Positions 34,640-45,530 of a stretch of DNA of 64,000 nucleotides are shown in pieces. The position numbers and the translations under genes are program-made. The notes under the pieces are model-generated. The model saw nothing but the letters and a program-made list of their open reading frames with translations. It was not told where the DNA came from and ran no database searches. Origin of the DNA: Bufo bufo (lineage: Eukaryota > Chordata > Amphibia > Anura > Bufonidae); contig NC_053390.1 of the NCBI RefSeq assembly GCF_905171765.1, positions 331,792,294 to 331,856,293 on the forward strand, given 5' to 3'. Each line of letters opens with the position of its first letter. The first letter of the stretch is position 1.

Positions 34640-35140
34640 TGAATTCATTGGCTTATCTAAGGTCTTTGTGAGTTTAGAAGCTGATCTGGGGTCTGTATGA
34701 ATTTGGGGTCTGTTCTGGGTTCTGTAACAATTAGGAATGTGATCTGATCTGGGTGTGTATGAATTTGGGTACTGGTCTAAGGTCTGTATCTTTTTAGAGG
34801 CTAATCTGGTGCCTTTATGAACTTGGGGGGCTAATCAGGGGTCTGAATTTGGGTGCTGACACAGGGTCTGTATACATTTTGGGGGTTATTTTGGGGTCTG
34901 ATCTGGGGTCTGTATAAATTTGTCAACTGCTTTGAGGTTTCATCTGGAGGCTGTATAAATGTGGGGTCCAATCAGGGGTCTCTATGAATCTGGGGTCTTA
35001 ACTTGGGTTTATATGAATTTGGGTGCTGATATGGGGTCTGTACTAATTTTGGGTTTGGGGGTCTGTATTAATTTTTGGGTTTAGTCTGGGAGTTGTTTTC
35101 ATTTTTAGGTCTGGGCTTGGGTCTGTATTAATTCTGTGGT
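34640..35140. repeat. GGTCTGTATGAATTTGGG minisatellite
   Basis: About 15-20 imperfect units of roughly 25-40 bp carry CTGATCTGGGGTCTGTATGA and AATTTGGG words. Diverged units recur near 35620-35660. No ORF of interest. Confidence 0.85.
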
Positions 35141-36599
35141 GTTATAGGTGGTCTAGTCCTGTAAAATTTATTAGGAGCAGAACAATGAATATAACAGAAG
35201 TGCCAGATTTGACACATAACTGGATACTAGCCAAACAGATGTCATTGACTATATTGGGATCCATTTGGTTTCAGTTTGAGAGAGCGATTTTTTTAGCTGA
35301 AAAAAGTCCAGATTGCAGGACTCTTCTATATGCTATTTTTGACTAAATCTGTGACGGAGGCCCCAAATGGAGCTTCCAAGGTAGATGTGAACATGTCCTC
35401 AGAATGTTAAAAAATTATAAAAGCAGAGTGATACATTTCTGACCCTCCTGCTGCTCTCCTTTCGCTGCTTGCCATGTCCTCGTTTTTTTCTGTACTTCTA
35501 AGTCCCTCTTGACTAGGACATGTGATTAGGAAGCGAGTGGTGGGGATCAGTAAAGTATCACAATTTTTATTATTTTATAACATATACGCTATACATGGCT
35601 GAATAACTCTAGTAAATTTAGGTTCTGATGGGGTTTGACTATATTTTGGGGTTTGATCTGGGCTTATGTGCTTTGCGGCCCATCATTTTCTAGTTCTGTA
35701 TATGCATCCTTGGCACTTATTATTATTTGGCAGAACAGTATATGGGGGCATTGAGCAGCGCTGTCGGTATAGTAATCAGGGCACATGGGTCGGCAGCAGG
35801 CACAGTATTGATGCAAGCTACAAGATAGCAGAGTTAAAAGGGGCAGCTGGATAGGAAGTTTATTTGCTAAAGAGGGTTGTGATAGATTGTAGAAACCATG
35901 AGCCAAAATCAGAGGTGTAACCTGAATCTCCTGAATTATAATGAAAATCTATAACAGGCCCCTATCCACCATGTGTCAGTTATTTATACTTATTGTGTGG
36001 CAGGGGTGCTAAAAACCTCTGGCCAGATATGTCTGTGTAGTAAACACTGTAGTCTTCAGGAGAAATCGTCATGATGGTCTCTTGACCAAATAAAGAAGAT
36101 AAGGAAAGTGAACAACTAAAATCAGTGGCACTATTACCCGCGAGTCACTGGATTAGCATTTTTACTGCTAGTGAAATCACTTTTTACAAAATGAGGTCAT
36201 TTTGAATTGATTCTGTGGGAAGGGGCACAATTTTCCTACTCTGCCTAGGTTGGCAAAATAACTTGACGTGGACCTGTTGAGTTATCCACATGCAGAGCAG
36301 GGTATGTCCAAATGCAGTGCATAGCTTGTTCATGATCTTACAGTAGGAGTAAAACAAAGAATTATTTTCATTGGTTCAGCAGTTTACAATTTTACATATA
36401 TAGTTTAACCTTTTAAATGTATTTTCTTTGCCAACAAATATCTACCTATAGAAGAGTATGATTTTCAATATCTAAAGAAATAGCACCTGAAGAGATATAC
36501 AAGATTGTATGGTGCTGAAATGTTCAAAAAAAGCTATTACAGTATGTGATAGAATTGATGGAATAAAGCTAATCTGTCCAGAAACATCCTGCACATCCA
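35141..36599. other. No feature recognised
   Basis: Probably old unique sequence. The ORFs at 35664-35906 are short and without known features. Confidence 0.5.
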
Positions 36600-37180
36600 T
36601 TTCGAGACTAGGCATTAGCTACCCGGTTCCTGCTCTGCAACAACCCTACGGTATAAGTACAGGGGCCCTGCCTACAGTGAAACAGTGACCCCAATAAGAG
36701 TGATCCCACTCAGGTACCTAACTATATAACCCTGAGCAGGCCTTTCAGGTGGTGGTGAATCTTATCTTGCGTTCCCCCGGTAGCTTGCTAGCAGGTGGAG
36801 GGGACAGGTCGAGTAGTTGTACTAACCAGGGTCTTGAAACAGTCCTGGTATAGTTGGCAGCTGACGCACAGGATCAGTGACACTGGTGAGAAGCACCAAG
36901 ATGTCAGCCAATACTCATAGTCAATAAACAGGCAGGCACAATTTGTGCAAAGCCATGAAACTTATCTGAGGTCAGGGCAGGCAGCAAAGGATCAGTACAG
37001 TAGACAGGCTAAGATCAGGGCAGGCAACAAGTAACAGAATCGATTAACAGGCAGAAGACAATCAGAATAGCACACCTTCAATGGTTAAACTAGTAAACTA
37101 GGTGCCTAAGCTCAGGCAAGGAGTGGGAGGGCAGAGCAGCATTTATAGCAGACGTTGATTAACAATTTAACTCCCACCAA
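36600..37180. repeat. LTR-like remnant related to 37341-37928
   Basis: It shares the order of words GACACTGGTGAGAAGCACCAA, GGTCAGGGCAGGCAGCAA, CCTTCAATGGTTA and CTAAGCTCAGGCAA with the next element, but is diverged and its ends are not clear. Confidence 0.55.
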
Positions 37181-37340
37181 AACTTTTATTCTCTGACCTC
37201 TTAGAAAGGTACATGATGTGTAATCTGTAGTGAATGTAATCTTCTTACCAGTGGCTGTATTTGTGAGTTATACCCTCCCTAGAAGGCTGTAATTTTTTTT
37301 TTTTTATCAAGGCAGTATACACTGCCAATGTTCTGAAAAC

Positions 37341-37928
37341 TGTTACGGATAGTGGGTGTGGACCCACTGTGCCAACTATCAAGTTTTGCTTTTCGCTAAG
37401 CCTAAGGACGTTGTCCTGGTGGTCCCCTGGTAGTCACCCTTTAAGCCCTGTACCGGGATCTGAAAATCGCCACAAAGGACCAACCAGGTTGCTATCTCCT
37501 GGAGTAGTCCTGTGTAGTTGGCTGCTGATACATGGGGTCAGAGACACCGATGTGAAGCACCAAGGGCACAGGCAAAAAGCGTATTCTGAACACAGTCCAA
37601 TAGTCAGGGTAGGCTGAGTACTTGCATATTCCAAATAGCAGTTCCAAGGTCGGGGCAGGCTGCAAGGAGCAGAATCAGAAGTCAAACAATGTTCGGTAGA
37701 CGGATGTCCAGACGAGAGAACCTTCATTGGTTACTAGCAAGGAATAACCTTAAAGCTCAGGCAAAAAGGTGGAACCACAGTCCAGCTAAATAGGGAGACT
37801 GATCAGCAACTTAACCAGCACCTGGACAGGGGCAGGGGAACAGCATTAACTCTCTCAGTGCTGAAGGAAAGTTCACAGAGCTCTAATCCCAATTTACACA
37901 GGGAGAGCAGAGCCGGGACAGCGTGACA
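37341..37928. mobile_element. Candidate solo LTR, 588 bp
   Basis: Starts TGTTACGGATAG and ends ACAGCGTGACA (TG...CA, inverted TGTTACG/CGTGACA). The flanking 5-mers AAAAC and AAAGC differ at one base. Non-coding. Confidence 0.65.
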
Positions 37929-38699
37929 AAAGCTAACTTCCTTCTAAGCTAACTTGCATGTTACTTAGATATATGTTACTTACACATAAATAATCTCTAT
38001 AGATCTCTGACATCACATAGTTCTGGGAAAACAATAAGAGGGAGCAGGGAAATTCAACAGTCTGATCCATATTTTCCAAGTAGTTGATGGGGGGAATGCT
38101 TGTCAAGCTTTGATGGTGTATGCCTGTTATGCTTGTATATAGTGGGCAATATTACAACCCTAATATTTCACGACCTCTATGTTGAAAAAAAGACAGCATT
38201 GGGAAAAAGAAATCACAGCAAAAGGGAACATACTCCACCTACCTACCTGTCGACATTTCAAAAATATGTTCTTTAATACCCTAATTCCATAATACAAACT
38301 AAACACTCCCCACTACATAATTGTTTGAAAACATGATTTATAAAAACATATAAAGTAATATTTTTATTAAAAATGTCATTCAACCATAGAAACAAGTACA
38401 GTCAGAAATGCAGTACCAACTTTTTCTGCATCAATATAAATATCCTCCACTAGAGGGCATCAGAGTTTAGCTGAAAATAAATATGTTCTTGAAATTACTC
38501 ACTATGTAACTAACAATATAATAGTAGAGAGTATGAGCTATTTAAGTCCCATGTATCACGCTTGCAATTTTATAAAGAAGCCATTAAGTTCTACAATCTT
38601 AATTTGTTCCTGCTCCAGTGCATCTAACTGGATCAGTGTTTGCATGAAAAGAGAACTTTTTTTAAAATAATTGTATATTTTATTTGAATTTTTTTTATT
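37929..38699. other. No feature recognised
   Basis: AT-rich sequence without features that I can support. Confidence 0.5.
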
Positions 38700-38703
38700 T
38701 TAA

Positions 38704-39325
38704 AGGGAACCTGTCAAAAACGCACATAAAAACCGCCAGCATTATCTTATAGTAGCCCCCAGTCTGTTATTAATCATGTGTTTGCGCCGGTAATCTGATG
38801 CTCCATACATGACAAAAACAATGTTTTAAGCGCCATCTACGCTATCTTGTCGGTCAGCCTGAAGTCAAAGGGGCAGCAGCCTCCTTGCTTCAAGTCAAGA
38901 TAGGCACGCCCCCTAACCGCCCCCTCTTGTATGTGATTGACATCCTGCAGTCCGGCCTGGGATTGCGTTAGTCTTGCGCATGCGCGGTGTGCTCCTTGTT
39001 ACTGCGAGATTCCGGCTCCTGCAGTTAGCCGGGTTTCATCAGCACATCGCACATGCGCAAGACTAACGTGATCCCAGGCCGCACTGCAGGATGTCAATCA
39101 CACACAAAAGGGGACGGTTAGGGGGCATGCTTATCTTGACTTGAAGCAAGGAGGCCGCAGCCCCCTTGACTTCAGGCTGACTGGCAAGATGGTGCTTAAA
39201 ACATCGTTTTTGTCATGTATGGAGCATCAGATTACTGGATCAAACTCATGATTACTAACAGACTGGGGGTTACTATAAGGTAATGCTGGCACTTTTATAT
39301 GCATTTTTGAGGTGACAGGTTCCCT
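38704..39325. mobile_element. Foldback MITE, 622 bp, TTAA-flanked
   Basis: Ends AGGGAACCTGTCA and TGACAGGTTCCCT are flanked by TTAA (38700-38703 and 39326-39329). The two halves are inverted copies over nearly the whole length: for example GATGCTCCATACATGACAAA near 38798 pairs with its inverse near 39210, and TTGCTTCAAGTCAAGATA near 38887 pairs with 39130-39150. Non-coding. Confidence 0.9.
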
Positions 39326-39589
39326 TTAAGCACAAAAAGAAAGGTATAACAAAAAGACCCAATAATTATAAGCACAAGTAAAAAAGGAAAAAGAAGGCTT
39401 ACACAGAGCCTTAGCCCATCAGATAAGTCTAAATAGCCATCAATCAGTTATAATTATAGTAGGTACAACATTACATACATGAGAGATGGGGACAAGAGGG
39501 TGGGAGGGGGGAAGAAGCACTAGAAACCATAAAGGATTGTGTGAGAGAGAGTATTAATACCAGTAGCCTTATATTTCCTATGTAGAATG

Positions 39590-41460
39590 TCTCCTAACAC
39601 GCAATGTTTCAGAAGCATCCCATTCTTCCCAAACGTTATAGAAGTGATCAACCCTAGACAACCCATACTCCTGACATCTCTGACCCGCGAACACAAATCT
39701 CCATTTGTTGGTGGATTCTGCTGCCTTCAATTCTGAGCTGTTAAACATTTCCAAGCTGTAAAAACATTGCTTACTAATTTAGTATGTAACTTGCCCATGG
39801 TACTATGGAAAACATTAAAGGCTATGTACAGTACACCTTCGCAGGCAATTTATTTTTATGATTGCATGTTATAAATTAAGCTGTTCTGTCACAAAGGGTT
39901 AACTGTTTTTCTAGCTGTGTGATTGGTACTTTCACTTTCACTTTGTGCCATCATGTAATAAACCTTATCTCTAAACTACTGAGAGGCCATTAACACTTAT
40001 TTAAGCCACATTCTTATCAGTAAGATACCAGCTGAGCTATAATGAGTGCTTATAAGGACAGAAAGCAGAGATAAGGAACCCATCAGCTCCCCAAATGACG
40101 TAAAAGACAGAAAATATACAGACTGCCACTGCAGCATGTCAGCTCTGTACAGAAAAAAAGAAGCCATCTTTTTTAATAAAGACCAATTTAAAAAACTATA
40201 TTTAGCTCAAAATGAGTACAATGCAATAATTAAAAAAAATGTCCCCAAAGGTGTACATAGCCTTTAAGCATGTAGCATGCAGGTTCCAGTGGTATGGTTA
40301 AGGACAAGATCTTATCTACAAGCTTCCTGACCTTTAACCAAAAGGTCCATATTAAAGTACAGTTCTAGAAAATCTAGAGGGAGAATTCTGCCCGATGCAC
40401 CGCATCTCTAACACATCTGTGATGGAGCGGTTTAATCTATGTAGCACCGTAGGCATGTGATACCAGAACATGATTATTTTATATTGGTTATCCCGATAAG
40501 ATACACATATGGAAGAGGACGCCACTCTGTGCCAAATGCGACGCCACATGTCAAGAGGAAAGGTCCACCCCCAAAAACTTTCCCATTTGTACATATACAG
40601 AAGTCTAACAAATTGGTCTGGGAGAGGGCCAAAATAAGACCTTTAGTGCACCTAAGCCCATGACCTTTTATGTCCAATCTGTGAAGGATGCTTTTTTTTG
40701 TCCAAAAATGTACAGAATTAATACCATTATATTTAAATGTAAAATCTGTTTGGTTCAATATTTGATGTAAAATAGAGCATTTGATAAATGTCACACAAAA
40801 GTATGAACTTGAATTTAAAGGGTGTTTTTCCCAACTCAGCATTTGTGGTATATCCCACCTCTGGGATCCATTCTACTCTTCAGAACATGGCACTCAAAAT
40901 AAAGAGGAGCACAAGGCACATGTAAGAGGTCCTCTCTATTCACAGCTATGAGACTGCCTGAAATAGCCAATTTGCATAGTTTGTCGAACGAAGTAGGCGA
41001 AGAGACTGTATGCCCGGCAAAAAAGGACGTGTAAAAATGATAAATCTGTAGATAAGAATAGTGAGCCCTATCAGGCAAGTTGAAGGAAGTATGATAGGAA
41101 TCAAAGAGAATGGGTTTTAATGTAACATGGTCCCCTATGTCCACAAAACGAAACAATCCCCTTTGAAACCATGGACGTGAAAACTCAGAAGATGTACTAT
41201 CGGAAAGGAGAGGAGTAAAAAGGAAGGAGTCATAGCAGAATGGGCGGAAGAGAGAGGAAACTGCCTGGAGCATGTATTCCATGTATTGCATGCAAAGGAC
41301 ATGGATCCCAACAAAGAGGACTGTTTCATGAAACTCGAGGAGCCCCAAAGCAAAGAATTTGTATTAATTGGCAGAATCGAAAGCTTCTCTATTTCCGCCC
41401 ACTTCGCATATGCAAAGATAGAAGACCACACAGGGATCCTCCTAAGATGTGCCACCCAGT
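39590..41460 (-). pseudogene. L1-type LINE ORF2, C-terminal part, degraded
   Basis: Minus-strand frames read, from 41348 down, PWFQRGLFRFVDIGDHVTLK and FNLPDRAHYSYLQIYHF, the region after RT in L1 ORF2. Further down, WGWTFPLDMWRRIWHRVASS and MPTVLHRLNRSITDVC follow, with remains of the C-terminal finger. At least three frame changes occur. A MITE (39819-40263) splits the 3' end. It is another LINE copy than that at 32815, on the opposite strand. Confidence 0.75.
39819..40263. mobile_element. TTAA-flanked MITE, 445 bp
   Basis: Ends AGGCTATGTACA and TGTACATAGCCT are flanked by TTAA at 39815-39818 and 40264-40267. It splits the LINE 3' end. The small ORF at 40046-40267 lies in it and has no known features. 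Confidence 0.85.
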
Positions 41461-41639
41461 AATACTTGTGATGTTCGTCATCACCACGCCTACCTCAGAT
41501 TTTGGAGCACATAGCACAGAGAAAGATTCTATGCCACCTTCCGGCCCAAACAAAACGCATAGAACAGAGAACTTTTAAATGAGGTAAATGCTAAAGTAGT
41601 AAGAGACTGTTCCTTTCAGTGACAAATGTATAAGCAGAT

Positions 41640-41945
41640 ATATGTCCAATTTGTGAAGGACACTTTTTTTTGGTCAAAAATGTACAGAGTTAAGAACATT
41701 ATATTTAAATATTAAACCTGTTCGGTTCAATATTTGATGCAAAATAGAGCACTTGACAAATGGTACACAAAAGCATGAACCTGAATTTAAGCAGTGTTTT
41801 TCCCATCATAGCATTTGTGGTATATCCCACCTCTGGGATCCGTTCCACTCTTCAGAACAGGGCACTCAAAATAAAGAGGAGCACAAGGCACGTGCATGAT
41901 GTCCTCTCTATTTAGAGGTATGGGACTGCTAGAAATAGCCAAGCC
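41640..41945 (-). repeat. Second copy of the LINE segment 40670-40980
   Basis: The words AAAAATGTACAGA, GGTTCAATATTTGATG, GGTATATCCCACCTCTGGGAT and CACTCAAAATAAAGAGGAGC recur in the same order and orientation about 970 bp away, with about 10 percent differences. Confidence 0.85.
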
Positions 41946-42400
41946 AGCGCTCAGCTATTTTTGGAACTTTTTGCTGTGAATGGAGGGTGGCTGAACATGC
42001 GTGGCTGCTTTCCCTTCTCTTTAGGGACCCCATTCTGGAGCAAGATTCAGAGGTGGGGCTCTCATCTATGTCATATTAGTGGCATATCTTAGTAATGTAT
42101 CACAGATTCTGAAATGAGGAAACCACTTTAAATGGAGTTAGAAAACTTATTTGGAATCTTTTTTATCAGGGGCAGAGAGTGGCTACAAAGCTGGAAGAGC
42201 TATCATTTGTAAAAGAGACATCTGATTGACTACAATGGAATTTCTGTAATGCATCACTTTCTCTGTGGTGGTGCTGCAAGGAAATTAGATATTTGCTGCA
42301 GACTGCAGCTGAAAGGTGGAAGTTACAGCAGAGTGAAAACCTTTGGGCAGTATTTTTTTTAGTAAAATGTGAATTCACTTTATTGGGAAATGTGTACCAT
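41946..42400. other. No feature recognised
   Basis: Non-coding; no repeats or termini that I can support. Confidence 0.45.
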
Positions 42401-42402
42401 AC

Positions 42403-43470
42403 TGTCATGTCGGCACCCCTGCCATCCCACTATTTGGAGTGGGCATGGGTGTCACATGCCTCACCTACCCCTTGCCTTCCAGTAGCAGGGACAACCTGTG
42501 GCCCATGTTGCAGATGACGGCATGTACCAGACTGCAAGGCTACTTCCCTGCTCTTAAAAGACCAGAGCACAACTACTCCAATCTCTGCCAGCAAATGGAT
42601 AGATGTCTGTGGGTACTTAAGGCACCTTTGCCAAGGGAGAGGTGTCTGAGGTTTACGTTCCCAGCTTGCTAGTTTACCGATGACAGTGGTGTGCTTTCTG
42701 TTTGTCTGTGTACTGAAATTCTTTTTATCAACTTTGACCCTCCGTTGCCTAACCTGGTCATAGCCTGTTTACCATATGGATCCACTTCTGCCTGCCCTGA
42801 GCTTGGACTTGTTTTACAGATTTGCACGGACCTGCCTGCCCTGCCCTCTGCCTGTTTCCTGACCATGAGTATTGTCTGATCTATCGGTGCTTCGCTGTGG
42901 GGTCTCTGACTCCTGTGGGTCAGTCATCAACTAATCCAAGAGGTAGTGGCCTGGTCACAGAAGAAATAGACTGGAGTCTAGGCCTCAAAGCTAAGGGAGA
43001 GGGATGGTGACCTCCTAGGAATCCCTAGACCTCTCCCTGACTCCTGTCAGTATGAGTAGACCCTGAAGGTGGAAATACTCATACATCGTAACCTAGGCCC
43101 TGAAGACCCTAGAAATGGTGGCAGGGAATGAGACTACTGGTTCCTTCCCAGATGAAGGAACCAGCGTCTCCCTGAGGCCTAGACAACAACACACACAAGC
43201 GAACAACAAAATGCAAGACAAAATGCACTTAGCATAAAGTAGAATGGAGGAGCAGGAGATCCAAAGGAACACCACCTCAACCAACTCCAGCAGGAAATAT
43301 CAACCGCATGGTAAGCAGTGTGAGTCATAACTAAATAGAGCCTCAGTAATGACTACAAGCTGCACCTGGCAAGAGGTGTGGTCATTACCATAGAGACCGC
43401 AAGATACCCTCACGTGCCGCTGGGCTCTCCGATCTTCTCACCTCTGTCATTGAAGGGGCCGTGACGCTCT
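42403..43470. repeat. LTR-like remnant
   Basis: Starts TGTCATGTCGGCACC, a gypsy-type LTR start, and may end at GGCCGTGAC near 43464. I find no target duplication. GC-rich first half with short frames that I do not call genes. Confidence 0.4.
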
Positions 43471-43489
43471 AAAGATCCTGTATGTAGAT

Positions 43490-44430
43490 GAGAGAAACTT
43501 CCAGAAGGTCAACCATCACTTTAGTACTCCGCCAATCTGTGCTTTATGGCAGAGGGACCAGAAAGAAGCCTCTGCTCAGTAACAGATACATGAAAGGAAA
43601 CCTGGAGTTTGAAAAAATGCACCTAAAGGACTCTGTGACTGAGAAACAAGATCCTCTGGTTTAATGAAACCAGTATTAAACTTTGAGGCCTAATTTCTAA
43701 GCGTCATATTCAAAGAAAACCAGGCACTGCACATCATCTGCCCAATAACATCTGCCTCATTACCTGCTCAGTACCATCTTTACAGTGAATCATTGTGGCA
43801 ACATCATTCTGTGGGGGTGTTTTTCAGCAACTGGGACTGGGAGACTTGCTAAGTTTGAGGGAAAGCTAAATGGAGCAAAGTACAGAGATATACTTTATTA
43901 AAACCTGGTCCAGAGGGCTCTGGACCTCAGACTGGGCTGAAAGTTCACCTTCCAATAAGAAAATGACCCTAAGCAGACAGCCAAGACGACAGAGTAGTGG
44001 CTTAGGGACAACTCTGGGAATTAATTTGAGTGACCCAGTTGCAACCCTGAAACCCATTCAAACATCTCTGGAAAGGCCTGAAAATTGCTGTCCACCGATG
44101 GTCCCTATCCATCCTGATACAGCTTGAGAGCAGTGAGATCTGCAGATAAAAATGGCAGAAAGAATCCAAGTACGTATGCAAACCTTGTGGCATCATACCC
44201 AAGACTACTAGAGGCTGTAATTGCTGCCAAATGTGCTTCAATTAAGTATTGAGTAAAGGGTGTGAATAAAATGTCAATGTAAGATTTTAGTTTTTCCTTT
44301 TCAATAAATTAGCAAAGATTTCAAGCATGTTGTTTTTATTTTGTCATTATGGTGTATTGTGTGCAGAATGATGGGAAATTTTTATTTTAATTTTAATAAA
44401 GTCCACAACATAAGAAAATGTGAATTTTTT
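43490..44430 (+). pseudogene. Fossil Tc1-type transposase
   Basis: Highly decayed coding sequence of a Tc1/mariner transposase in its usual order: AACAAGATCCTCTGGTTTAA (the SDE region), GGGGGTGTTTTTCAGCAACT, GAAAATGACCCTAAGCAGAC (corresponding to the DNDPKH region, second Asp) and CATCTCTGGAAAGGCCTGAA (the ENLW region). Stops and indels are everywhere. The N-terminal half and the 5' terminus are missing, replaced by the LTR-like sequence. Confidence 0.75.
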
Positions 44431-44439
44431 CCCCCGAAT

Positions 44440-44984
44440 GCATTGTACATTTTAGGCGACCCTTTAATTGTGTTTCCTCTCTTGATTCTCTCCAATTGCT
44501 GTTACTTTTTTTATGTTATTTTGCTAAATTACGGTAAAGCATTTAAATAGCAGCGTGCAATAGCTGTGTTATCATATCAGATTTGCCTTTACTAGAACAA
44601 AAAAAATCTGAGCTGAATTTACTTGTGATTCCTGTTCTCTGTCTAACATGGTTAAAGACCTTGTAATAGCAGTACAGTGGGATGAAAGTTAATATTCTAC
44701 ACTGTTAATTGTGTATGATTCTGCCCACATAGGATCTGTGCGCCTCAAACTGTTGGTCATATATTAAAATTATTCAGATGTCCAATCCAGATCTCTTTTT
44801 TTCTTTTGTCTATAGAATTTTATTTGATTTCATTCCATTAATAATGAATTAGGCATGTTGCTCTGAACTGATTTCATAATTTTTCAAAAAAAATGAACTA
44901 CCCTGGTCTACTCCATGGAGAAGCTGCGCTCCCCCTGATTCCTGGGGATAACTGCTAGGGTCACAAACATAGCAGCTGATAGAG
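44440..44984. other. No feature recognised
   Basis: AT-rich, non-coding. Confidence 0.45.
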
Positions 44985-44992
44985 GTCACCAG

Positions 44993-45026
44993 TAGTGTTG
45001 ATCGAGCAGCAAAATGCTCGGGTGCT
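44993..45026 (-). mobile_element. Terminus of a second copy of the hAT copy 2 family
   Basis: TAGTGTTGATCGAGCAGC is the inverted right terminus of the hAT at 25657-30867. The element continues at 50370, after the sushi insertion, to about 50515: GGAGGATGTCTGGATGCATC and TGGAAACACCAC match the inverse of 30665-30730. The rest is missing. Confidence 0.75.
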
Positions 45027-45158
45027 TGTCATGGTCTTACCTGCTTGCTGCTCTCCTTCGTTTGACATGTGCTGGCGGCCATCTTGGGTCCTGGGTTTCT
45101 TGTAGCCTTCCACCCTGCGGCTCCTCCTTCCCCTGGGAGGAGCTGGATGCCTAGCTCA

Positions 45159-45200
45159 TATATATAGGAGGTCTGTGGCTTCAGTTCCTTGCTTGGTCCT
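45159..45200 (+). promoter_or_regulatory. LTR promoter and inferred transcription start
   Basis: TATATATA at 45159-45166 lies 32 bp upstream of GCTTGGTCCT at 45191-45200. The latter is the exact reverse complement of 10 bases at the primer site (45520-45529). This fits a transcript starting at or very near 45191. Confidence 0.7.
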
Positions 45201-45231
45201 CTTGTGTTCACATGCTTCTAAGACTGCTGCT

Positions 45232-45415
45232 GCTTCTGGTTCCTGATCCTGGCTTCGTCTGACTACCCTGCTGGTTCCTGATCCTGGCTTCGTCTGACTA
45301 CCCTGCTGGTTCCTGATCCTGGCTTCGTCTGACTACCCTGCTGGTTCCTGATCCTGGCTTCGTCTGACTACCCTTCTGGTTCCTGACCTCTGGCTTCGCA
45401 AAGACTCTGCTCGGT
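45232..45415 (+). repeat. 35-bp tandem repeats in the LTR
   Basis: Four near-identical units of CTGGTTCCTGATCCTGGCTT plus CGTCTGACTACCCTG and a diverged fifth unit, present in both LTRs (3' copy at about 50079-50262). They lie in the transcribed leader, between start and AATAAA. Confidence 0.9.
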
Positions 45416-45519
45416 TTCACCATCCGTTTGGACTTTTGCTTTACAGCTTTATTTTCAATAAAGCCTTCTTATTTTCACTTATCTCTTGTTGTACGTCTGG
45501 TTCATGGTTCCGTGACATT

Positions 45520-45529
45520 AGGACCAAGC
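45520..45529 (+). promoter_or_regulatory. Self-priming type primer-binding site
   Basis: AGGACCAAGC lies two bases after the 5' LTR and one base before the gag-pol ATG. It pairs perfectly with GCTTGGTCCT at 45191-45200, the likely 5' end of the RNA. Tf1/sushi elements are known to prime reverse transcription from the folded 5' end of their own RNA rather than from a tRNA. Confidence 0.7.
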
Positions 45530-45530
45530 C

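Larger units (their letters stand above)
45027..45517 (+). repeat. 5' LTR of the sushi-type element
   Basis: TGTCATGG...CCGTGACA. It holds a TATA box (45159-45166), the inferred transcript start (45191), a 35-bp repeat block (about 45236-45410) and AATAAA at 45457-45462. Confidence 0.95.
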
